This document shows, piece by piece, positions 5,764 through 10,457 of a stretch of DNA of 10,457 nucleotides (position 1 is its first letter; the number at the start of each line of letters is the position of its first letter). The DNA is taken from assembly GCA_030680655.1 (NCBI GenBank), contig JAUXUZ010000195.1, forward strand, positions 1 through 10,457, written 5' to 3'. The notes beneath the pieces are model-generated. The model searched no databases. It worked only from the letters and a program-made list of their open reading frames with translations, and was not told the DNA's origin. Made by a program: the position numbers and the translations under genes. This stretch comes from Phycisphaerales bacterium. Its GTDB lineage: Bacteria; Planctomycetota; Phycisphaerae; Phycisphaerales; UBA1924.

Positions 5764-7035
5764 TCAACGGAGGCGACCGCCGCCACCACCACCGGGGGCG
5801 TCGCGGTCGAGGCGGATCTCCTGGTCGATCTGGGCGATGCGCTGGCGGATCTGGTCGGCGATATCGTCGGGGTCTCCGCCCTCGATGCCGAAGAGGCTGT
5901 CGCGGAACCGCGTGAGCAGATCGACCATGGTCAGCAGGCTTCGCTTGATGCGGCCGCGCTGCGCGTTGCGCTCGTACGACGTCTCGCCGTTGACCTGGAT
6001 GCGCCGTGACTCGTCGCGCAGCCTCATGAACTCGGCCCGCCGGTTGGCGCTCTCGTGCTGCCAGGCGGCGACCACCTTCGCGGCCTTCTCGCGGTAGACG
6101 CGGTAGGCGCGGCTGACGCCCAGCTCGAAGGCGAGGTCCTCGCCCGTTGCGGCGATGCCCTCGGCGAAGCCGATGCGGCTGGCGACGTCGGCGGTGAGGG
6201 TGAGCACGTCGTTGCCCTTGTACTTCATCAGGTTCTCGATCGTGTCGGCCCGGCCCGCGTCGGGGTTGCCGTCGTCGGTGAGGACGTTCTCGCCGTCGGT
6301 GATGTTCTCGTAGAACACCGGCTTGCCGCCCACCAGCGAGTACGAGAGCGAGTAGTCCATACGGGCCATGGCCCGCATGATGCGCGGGTCGTGCCCGCCC
6401 TTGATCGCGAGCCCCTCGGCCCAGCCGAGCCGGAGCGAGCGCTGCTTCTCGCGGACGACCTCGTCGCCCATGCCGTTGAAGAGCAAGTCGAGGAAGCCGA
6501 TGCCGCCGTGGAGCGCATCGGGCGTGTAGAAGATCTTGGGGGCGACAAACGGCAGGAAGGCCGACGGGCCCAGGGCGCGCTTGACCCAGGCGACAACCTG
6601 CGGCTTCTTCTCCCACGTCTTGTCGTCGCGGATGTTGTCGGTGATCAGCGCGGCGATCTGCTCCACGCGGTGCACAGCGCCGTAGGCGTTGGCGGCGTCG
6701 TCGGGGTTGTAGAGGTTCTTATCCTCGCCGCGCTGGTCCTTCCAGGTCGTGTTGATGTCGAGGATGATGTAGTCGGGCTGGATGGTGCGCATGTCCTTGA
6801 TGATGTCGCGGAGCGTCATCACCGCGAAGTCGCGCCCGATCTCGCCGGTGACGGGGATGAAGTAGAGCTTGGCCGCGTTGGGGTCGTCGGGGTTGACGCT
6901 CGCGGCGAGGTCGGGGTCCTTCTTCTTGTCGCTGCCGCCCTGCGCGTGCACCGTCGAGGCGGGCACGAAGAGCCCGGCCGCGGCGATCAGGGAGAACGCA
7001 AAGGTCGAGAGGTTCTTGATCGTTTTGATGTTCAT
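5764..7035 (-). CDS. Exported ClpP/NfeD-fold paralogue, probable pseudoprotease
   Basis: This is a 423-residue protein with a signal peptide (1-31, ending TVHA). It is paralogous to the next gene. Shared landmarks in the same order are a strand YIILDINTTW (89-98), VVAWVKRALGPSAF (147-160), IFYTPDALHGGIG (168-180), GGHDPRIMRAMARMD (213-227; GGRDPKIMRSM in the neighbour) and a TLTADVASRIGFAEGIA segment (279-295) ending in a DLAFELGV helix. Where the neighbour has Ser213 this protein has G155 (S157 is two residues on), and the oxyanion GGG is replaced by NTTW. Catalysis by the usual mechanism therefore looks lost. K197 falls near the catalytic-Lys position. Residues 310-410 are helical and charged, and the C-terminus is a Gly-run (GGGGGGRLR). 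It is first in a two-gene operon, with GAG before the ATG. It probably scaffolds or regulates the downstream protein. Confidence 0.7.
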   Translation of the reverse strand: MNIKTIKNLSTFAFSLIAAAGLFVPASTVHAQGGSDKKKDPDLAASVNPDDPNAAKLYFIPVTGEIGRDFAVMTLRDIIKDMRTIQPDYIILDINTTWKDQRGEDKNLYNPDDAANAYGAVHRVEQIAALITDNIRDDKTWEKKPQVVAWVKRALGPSAFLPFVAPKIFYTPDALHGGIGFLDLLFNGMGDEVVREKQRSLRLGWAEGLAIKGGHDPRIMRAMARMDYSLSYSLVGGKPVFYENITDGENVLTDDGNPDAGRADTIENLMKYKGNDVLTLTADVASRIGFAEGIAATGEDLAFELGVSRAYRVYREKAAKVVAAWQHESANRRAEFMRLRDESRRIQVNGETSYERNAQRGRIKRSLLTMVDLLTRFRDSLFGIEGGDPDDIADQIRQRIAQIDQEIRLDRDAPGGGGGGRLR

Positions 7036-7159
7036 GGTCTTTTTCTCACACGCTGCGGGAGTGGCGCCGACGCCAAAGCATGACAGTAAGTGTCTTCGTT
7101 CAATCAACCGGGCGCGATTCCAGAGTTGGTAGCGCCGCCGAAGCCTACCCGGAACGCCG

Positions 7160-7180
7160 GCTGGGGGTTTGAGACCCAGC
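7160..7180 (-). other. Hairpin after the nucleotidyltransferase gene
   Basis: GCTGGG (7160-7165) pairs with CCCAGC (7175-7180) around a 9-base loop, 24 bases after the stop codon of the nucleotidyltransferase gene. There is no T-run, so it is at most a weak or factor-assisted terminator or a 3'-end stabiliser. The rest of the 168-base gap up to the protease gene shows no convincing promoter. Confidence 0.3.
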
Positions 7181-7203
7181 GAAATGCCCGCTCCGGTGCT
7201 TGG

Positions 7204-8493
7204 TTAGACGCCCCAGACCTTGGCGAGTTCCACGGCCTGGGTCTTCGAATTGAGCCGCCCTTCCAGTTGCTCGTCGTAGAGCCGATCAAGCAATGATTTG
7301 AAGACCGGACCCGGTCTAAACCCTAACTCAATGAGGGATTCGCCGTCCACTAGAGGGGTGGGCGAGATGCCTATGCCATCAGATCCCAGCTGAGCCAAAC
7401 GTTCTCGGACCTTGTCGGCGACCTCGGGTTGGTGCGGCTGTAGGCAGGCGAGGGCGTGGGCAAAACCGGCGCGGGCCGCCCAGCGTTTCTGACCGGCGAT
7501 GCGACGGGTGCACCAGCCGGCCATGAGGTCGCTGAAGCACTCGAGCACTTCGTGCAGTGCATCGCGCTCGGCGTTGGTCAGGCAGAGCGATGCGCGGATG
7601 CGCGTGACCATCGGTCGCGGGTCTGGACGCGGGTCGACCGGCACGTAGAGCCTGTGGCGTTCGATGAGCCACGCGGCGAGTGTTCCGGCGAATGGGGTTC
7701 CCGCCGGGAGCGACGCGATGGAGGCGGTGGGGGTGGAAGCGGTCGTCTCGCCCAAGGCGGGCGCATCGAGCGTGAGGCCTTGAAGCAGGGCCGCGGCCTT
7801 GGCGCGGGCGACGGGGGCGGGGTGCGTGAGCATGCGCCGGACTTCTTCACCGATGCGCTCGCGGCTGACGCCCGAGAGTTGCGACGCGTGGTCGCGGATC
7901 GCGGCGGCGGTGGCGGGCTCGATGGTGAAGCCGAGCCGCGCGGCGAAGCGGGCAGCGCGCAGGGCGCGGAGGTGGTCTTCGTTGAGGCGTGCGTTGGCAT
8001 CGCCGACGGCACGGATGGTGCGCGAGGCGAGGTCGGCAGCGCCGCTGACGTAGTCGATGACGTTGCCGCCCATCGGCGACACGACGCCGTGTGTTGCGGG
8101 GGTTGCGCCGGTGGGGTCGAGGAAGAGGGCGTTAACGGTAAAGTCGCGGCGCTGAGCGTCGGACTTGTCGTCTGAGAAGGTGACGCCGTCGGGCCGGCGT
8201 TTGTCGGTGTACGCGCCGTCGGTGCGGAAGGTGGCGACCTCGACGGTTGTGGAGTCGATGGTGACGAGCATGACGCCGAAGGCCTCGCCCACTTCGTGGA
8301 CGCTGCGGAAGAGCGTGCGGACCTGAGCGGGGATGGCGGAGGTTGCGATGTCGTAGTCGGTGGGGTGGAGGCCGAGCAGCTCGTCGCGCACGCAGCCGCC
8401 CGCGAAGAGGGCGTTGAACCCCGCGTCACGCAGCGTCTTGACGATGCGCGTCGCGGTGTGGCGGGTCTTGATGGGGTCGGTGGAGCGGGCCAA
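7204..8493 (-). CDS. cca: tRNA nucleotidyltransferase, CCA-adding type (class II)
   Basis: This 429-residue cytoplasmic enzyme adds or repairs the 3' CCA end of tRNAs using CTP and ATP. The class II catalytic head is complete: FAGGCVRDELLG (30-41), the metal-binding DYD (46-48), the third carboxylate near E85 (TVEVATFR), the RRDFTVNALF motif (115-124), EDHLR (172-176, the EDxxR nucleotide-templating motif) and VSRERIGEEV (209-218). The C-terminal body and tail include LVDGESLIELGFRPGP (381-396) and a DEQLEG segment, typical of CCA-adding enzymes. The region VGEAFGVMLV (68-77) lacks the GRRF-type signature that marks poly(A) polymerases, so a CCA role is preferred. There is no HD domain. The only sensible start is a TTG at 8493 with no visible ribosome binding site, just after a C-run and a tandem repeat, so the true start is uncertain by a few codons. 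Confidence 0.85.
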   Translation of the reverse strand: MARSTDPIKTRHTATRIVKTLRDAGFNALFAGGCVRDELLGLHPTDYDIATSAIPAQVRTLFRSVHEVGEAFGVMLVTIDSTTVEVATFRTDGAYTDKRRPDGVTFSDDKSDAQRRDFTVNALFLDPTGATPATHGVVSPMGGNVIDYVSGAADLASRTIRAVGDANARLNEDHLRALRAARFAARLGFTIEPATAAAIRDHASQLSGVSRERIGEEVRRMLTHPAPVARAKAAALLQGLTLDAPALGETTASTPTASIASLPAGTPFAGTLAAWLIERHRLYVPVDPRPDPRPMVTRIRASLCLTNAERDALHEVLECFSDLMAGWCTRRIAGQKRWAARAGFAHALACLQPHQPEVADKVRERLAQLGSDGIGISPTPLVDGESLIELGFRPGPVFKSLLDRLYDEQLEGRLNSKTQAVELAKVWGV

Positions 8494-8504
8494 GGGGGCG
8501 GGGG

Positions 8505-8538
8505 GGATTTCGGATTGCGGATTTCGGATTGCGGATTG
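8505..8538. repeat. Short tandem repeat, alternating GGATTTC / GGATTGC heptamers
   Basis: Five consecutive 7-base units, GGATTTC, GGATTGC, GGATTTC, GGATTGC and GGATTG(a), fill most of the 78-base gap between the CMD-family gene and the nucleotidyltransferase gene. In effect it is a 14-base unit repeated about 2.4 times. Similar ATTTCGGATTGCGG-type strings occur dispersed between genes in various large bacterial genomes, from memory. Its role is unknown. It lies just before the start of the nucleotidyltransferase gene. Confidence 0.8.
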
Positions 8539-8571
8539 AAAGGCGGGGGAGGGAGCGAGAATCGGCTGGTG

Positions 8572-8955
8572 TCAGTGCGCAGTGGGCGTGTGTTTGGTGC
8601 GGGCTTCATCCAGGAAGTCAACGGCGCGGCGGAGGTGGGGGATGACGATGGAGCCGCCGACGATGAGGGCGACGTCGAAGCACTCCCAGAGTTCCTGGTC
8701 GGTGCATCCGGCGTCAACGCATTGGACGATGTGGTAGCTGACGCAGTCGTCGCAGCGCAGCACCATGCTGGCGACCAGGCCGAGGAGCTCTTTGGTCTTC
8801 ACGTCGAGCGCACCGGCCTTGTAGCAGTTGCCGTCGAGGGTGAAGAACCGCTTGGTGTTGAGCGTGCCCCCCCCGCCGGGCTTCCCGGGCTCTTCGGAGA
8901 GGATGCGCTGGTTCAGTCGGGCGCGGAAGGTCTGGAACTCTTCGTAGCGGGGCAT
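8572..8955 (-). CDS. Carboxymuconolactone decarboxylase / AhpD-like family protein
   Basis: This is a 127-residue single-domain protein. Its core (about residues 45-118) matches the CMD/AhpD fold: KELLGLVASMVLRCDDCVSYHI (56-76) contains a CxxC pair (C68, C71) followed by H75, and G-C-TDQELWECFDVALIVGG (83-101) is the second characteristic helix-turn-helix. The CxxC-x3-H arrangement is that of AhpD-like peroxidases and redox proteins, so a thiol-dependent peroxidase or disulfide role is more likely than true carboxymuconolactone decarboxylation. No pathway for aromatic breakdown lies nearby. A glycine-rich insertion (PGKPGGGG, 23-30) sits before the core. No ribosome binding site is seen before the ATG. 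It is on the same strand as the nucleotidyltransferase gene, 78 bases away, and could share a transcript. Confidence 0.8.
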   Translation of the reverse strand: MPRYEEFQTFRARLNQRILSEEPGKPGGGGTLNTKRFFTLDGNCYKAGALDVKTKELLGLVASMVLRCDDCVSYHIVQCVDAGCTDQELWECFDVALIVGGSIVIPHLRRAVDFLDEARTKHTPTAH

Positions 8956-8992
8956 GGAGGAGGGTACGGAGAGCCCGGTGCCATCTCAGCCC

Positions 8993-9039
8993 AAAAACGG
9001 AACGCCCCGTGGGTGGGCCTTTCAGCCTTCACCACGGGG
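8993..9039 (-). terminator. Candidate terminator or leader hairpin upstream of the CMD-family gene
   Basis: CCCCGTGG (9005-9012) pairs perfectly with CCACGGGG (9032-9039) around a 19-base loop. On the minus strand the stem is followed after 7 bases by five T residues (8993-8997). It could end transcription coming from the FlgM-like gene. The large loop and the T-run offset make it imperfect, and a folded leader for the downstream gene is an alternative. Confidence 0.35.
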
Positions 9040-9114
9040 GTTGCTTGTAGACCTGTATTCGACGGTTTCGCGCCGATGGATGCAGTTTTTTGTGTTGGGT
9101 GGGGGCGAACGAAG

Positions 9115-9173
9115 AACCCTCATCCGCCTTCGCAGAGCCTCAGGCACCTTCTCCCAATAGAACTGGGAGAAGG
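9115..9173. repeat. Dispersed-type palindromic repeat at the 3' end of the FlgM-like gene
   Basis: CCTTCTCCCA (9147-9156) and TGGGAGAAGG (9164-9173) form a perfect 10-bp stem with a 7-base loop. It is preceded by AACCCTCATCCGCCTTCG (9115-9132). Together they resemble the widespread intergenic repeat with a CCCTCATCCG lead and a CTCCC/GGGAG palindrome seen in many GC-rich genomes, recalled from memory. It lies 5 bases from the FlgM-like stop codon and has no T-run; it may stabilise the 3' end or act as a weak terminator. Confidence 0.6.
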
Positions 9174-9178
9174 AATAC

Positions 9179-9478
9179 TCACCCGTTGCCGAGCAGGCGG
9201 GCGATGCGGTCGGCGGCGAAGGTGAGTTTGGCGTCTTCGCCGTAGGTTCCGGCCTGGATCTGGGCCTTGATCTGGGCCAGGCGCAGGGCGCGGGGGGTGT
9301 CGGGGTTGCTGGCGGCGGCGAGGGCCTCGCCGGAGATCTCGACGGTGTCGACCTTGTCGGCGGGGTTTACGGGTGCGAGCTCGTCGGCCGGTGCGTGCCC
9401 GCCGTGCTGGCCGATGCGGCCGACAACCTGGGGGCGGTCAGTGGAGTAGCTGGGTGTGAAGCTGGGGACGGAGGACAT
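9179..9478 (-). CDS. flgM: FlgM-like anti-sigma-28 factor
   Basis: This is a 99-residue protein of the normal FlgM size. In motile bacteria FlgM holds the flagellar sigma factor FliA inactive until it is exported through the completed hook-basal body. The N-terminal 40 residues look disordered and are rich in Pro, Ser and Gly. The C-terminal half has the FlgM pattern: DKVDTVEISGEALAAA (41-56), then a helix RALRLAQIKAQIQAGTYGED (63-82), then a short helix AADRIARLLGNG (88-99). The ISxEA and IKxxIxxGTY features are the diagnostic ones. The start is the ATG at 9478, supported by an AAGGGAG ribosome binding site about 8 bases upstream. No flagellar structural gene or sigma factor lies in the window, so the assignment rests on sequence alone. 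A candidate sigma-28-like site lies upstream. Confidence 0.75.
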   Translation of the reverse strand: MSSVPSFTPSYSTDRPQVVGRIGQHGGHAPADELAPVNPADKVDTVEISGEALAAASNPDTPRALRLAQIKAQIQAGTYGEDAKLTFAADRIARLLGNG

Positions 9479-9568
9479 TGCGTGCTCCCTTGCCTTGCGG
9501 CACGAGGCGAACGACCGGTGCGTCGCGGCCATAGCACAACCGTGAGGTTGTTGGCCGTCCTGGCCGCG

Positions 9569-9609
9569 CCCCCGCTGAGTTCCATCTCGGGCGTGTAGAG
9601 CAGCGGGGG
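9569..9609 (-). other. Strong hairpin in the probable leader of the FlgM-like gene
   Basis: CCCCCGCTG (9569-9577) pairs perfectly with CAGCGGGGG (9601-9609) around a 23-base loop. If transcription of the FlgM-like gene starts upstream of 9609, this would be a stable 9-bp stem in the mRNA leader about 90 bases before the start codon. It has no T-run on either side. Confidence 0.45.
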
Positions 9610-9657
9610 TTGGCCCTGTGGTGGTGGCCGTTCCGCTGCTTGTCGTTTGCACCATGT

Positions 9658-9685
9658 ATATCGGTTATTCCGAGATCGAACTTCA
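9658..9685 (-). promoter_or_regulatory. Candidate sigma-28-like promoter for the FlgM-like gene
   Basis: On the minus strand, TGAAGTTC (complement of 9678-9685) and ACCGATAT (complement of 9658-9665) each match six of eight bases of the enterobacterial FliA consensus TAAAGTTT/GCCGATAA. The spacer is 12 rather than 11. The consensus may not apply in this lineage, so the call is tentative. It would give a leader of about 170 bases containing the hairpin at 9569-9609. Confidence 0.3.
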
Positions 9686-9856
9686 ATGAATCACTTTGAA
9701 CTCAAGTTTTTCTAAACCCTTGTCATTGCTGGATTTAAACGTGCTTATGCTGGTTTCATACGGGTAAACCCCGAAAAGATTTTTGGTATGTGTCTGGTAT
9801 TGCGCGTCGTCCTTGCGCGGCCTTGAATAGGTCCGGAAAAGTTGAAGGAGCCGCCC

Positions 9857-10457
9857 ATGTTTTCCTTTCCGGTTCGCCGGTTGATGTTGCTGGTTGTCGC
9901 GGGGGTGATGGTCCTCGCGCACGCGCCGTGTGCGTGGGCGCAGGAAGACGACGGGATGTTTCAGCGCCGCAAGCCCAAGCCGTTGGAGACTGCGCCCGCG
10001 GAGAAGCCCGCTGTGCCGGCGGGTGAGTTGAAGCCGCTGGTGAAGCGCGAGGGTGGGGGGGCGTGGTCGATCGTTCTGGCGGCGTTCCGGGGGGAGCAGC
10101 AGCAGCAGGCGGCGGGGGAGATGCTCTCGAAGATCGCCGACCAGGCCGAACTCGCGGGGGCGTTTGTTGACAGCCGCGGCGGCGGGCGTTCGACGGTCGT
10201 CGCGGTGGGCCGGTTCGCAGACCCATCCTCCGCCGATGCCCAGGCGAAGCTGCAGCGTGTGCGCTCGATCAAGATGGCCGAGCGGACCGGCGGGGTGGAG
10301 GTTGTGAAGCGTCCGTTCACGGGCGCGTTCCTGGCGCCGCCGGGAGAGCTGACCAACCTCGGCCAGCAGCCGGAGTTGAACCTCGTGCGTGCGAAGGAGC
10401 AGTTTGGGCCGAAGGTTGAGTACACGCTGCAGGTGGCCGTCTACGGGCGCAAGGACA
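9857..10457 (+). CDS. Exported SPOR-like protein, 3' end cut by window edge
   Basis: The reading frame is open from the ATG at 9857 to the last base, giving 200 codons without a stop. A strong GAAGGAG ribosome binding site (9844-9850) with 6-base spacing fixes the start. Residues 1-28 form a signal peptide (MFSFPVRRLMLLVVAG then a hydrophobic core ending CAWA). A charged Lys/Pro linker follows (about 35-63). Residues 68-150 begin GAWSIVLAAFRGEQQQQA and include RGGGRSTVVAVGRFADPSSADAQ; this strand-helix-helix-strand pattern resembles a SPOR-type domain, which in other bacteria binds denuded peptidoglycan. Near the cut edge YTLQVAVYGRKD may begin a second copy. It is divergent from the FlgM-like gene. 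The domain call is by pattern only; the envelope location is well supported. Confidence 0.7.
   Translation, partial: MFSFPVRRLMLLVVAGVMVLAHAPCAWAQEDDGMFQRRKPKPLETAPAEKPAVPAGELKPLVKREGGGAWSIVLAAFRGEQQQQAAGEMLSKIADQAELAGAFVDSRGGGRSTVVAVGRFADPSSADAQAKLQRVRSIKMAERTGGVEVVKRPFTGAFLAPPGELTNLGQQPELNLVRAKEQFGPKVEYTLQVAVYGRKD

Larger units (their letters stand above)
9479..9856. other. Divergent intergenic region with AT-rich patch
   Basis: This 378-base gap separates the FlgM-like gene (minus) from the exported protein (plus). A hand count gives 47 G+C in 120 bases (about 39%) for 9661-9780, against a clearly GC-rich surrounding. The patch holds an inverted repeat TTGA-AC-TCAA (9696-9705), a GGTTT/AAACC hairpin (9752-9770) and a weak plus-strand -35 (TTGTCA, 9720-9725) without a good -10. 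No open frame with a ribosome binding site and sensible composition was seen. The leader hairpin and sigma-28-like site are listed separately. Confidence 0.6.

Noticed and set aside
5705..6616. Upstream extension of the 4325-5704 frame into the neighbouring gene
   Set aside because: The extra residues are Arg/Pro-rich frame shadow of the paralogue. The ATG at 5704 has a ribosome binding site and a proper signal peptide.
6055..7083. Long plus-strand open frame opposite the pseudoprotease gene
   Set aside because: Antisense shadow with repetitive Val/Gly/Asp composition and no homology-like motifs.
7080..7200. Possible tRNA (TTCAATC and GGGTTTGAGACCC loops)
   Set aside because: Stems do not pair around a 7-base T-loop and no acceptor or anticodon arm can be built on either strand.
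7578..8717. Minus-strand frame overlapping the nucleotidyltransferase in another phase
   Set aside because: Its translation is Ser/Pro/Arg low complexity, and the competing frame carries all class II nucleotidyltransferase motifs.
8296..9225. Plus-strand open frame across the CMD-family gene and its upstream region
   Set aside because: It runs antisense to a clear domain and through the palindromic repeat; the composition is not protein-like.
9367..9686. Small minus-strand frames upstream of and overlapping the FlgM-like gene
   Set aside because: Arg/Pro/Ser-rich shadows without ribosome binding sites; the FlgM frame is clearly the real one.
9745..9800. GGGTAAACC segment suggesting a c-di-GMP riboswitch
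   Set aside because: The other conserved parts of the GEMM aptamer (ACGCAAAGCC and the second GGUAGCGGGGUUACC-like arm) are absent.

Overview
The window comes from a GC-rich bacterial chromosome. The closest fit is a member of the Planctomycetota, probably Phycisphaerae-like. This is an inference from several features: many small secreted or lipid-anchored proteins of unknown function, exported ClpP/NfeD-like proteins with alanine/proline-rich linkers, a FlgM-type protein, and the dispersed GGATT-heptad repeat. No rRNA, tRNA, CRISPR array, transposase or phage gene was seen.

Layout, left to right. Positions 1-783 (minus): two exported proteins of unknown function whose ends overlap by 4 bases. 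Positions 784-1083: a divergent control region with a good sigma-70-type promoter and a perfect dyad at its start site. Positions 1084-2004 (plus): an orphan LuxR-type regulator. Positions 2011-4217 (minus): a small lipoprotein lying downstream of a PLP-dependent aromatic-L-amino-acid decarboxylase. Positions 4275-7035 (minus): two tandem paralogous exported ClpP/NfeD-fold proteins ending in a strong intrinsic terminator. Positions 7204-8955 (minus): a CCA-adding-type tRNA nucleotidyltransferase and an AhpD-like CMD-family protein, separated by a short tandem repeat. Positions 9115-9478 (minus): a FlgM-like anti-sigma factor with a palindromic repeat at its 3' end. Positions 9479-9856: a divergent intergenic region holding an AT-rich patch. 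Positions 9857-10457 (plus): the start of an exported, probably SPOR-like protein cut by the window edge.

Most genes look like housekeeping or lineage-specific envelope genes rather than an accessory island. The most interesting unit is the protease pair. The downstream member keeps a plausible Ser/Lys dyad (S213/K247) and a triple-glycine oxyanion loop. The upstream member has the same fold signature, but Gly replaces the nucleophile and the glycine loop is missing, so it looks like a pseudoprotease. An exported active/inactive pair in one operon suggests a heteromeric or regulated periplasmic complex, but this is inference from sequence alone. The dyad over the LuxR promoter start site is the clearest regulatory signal.
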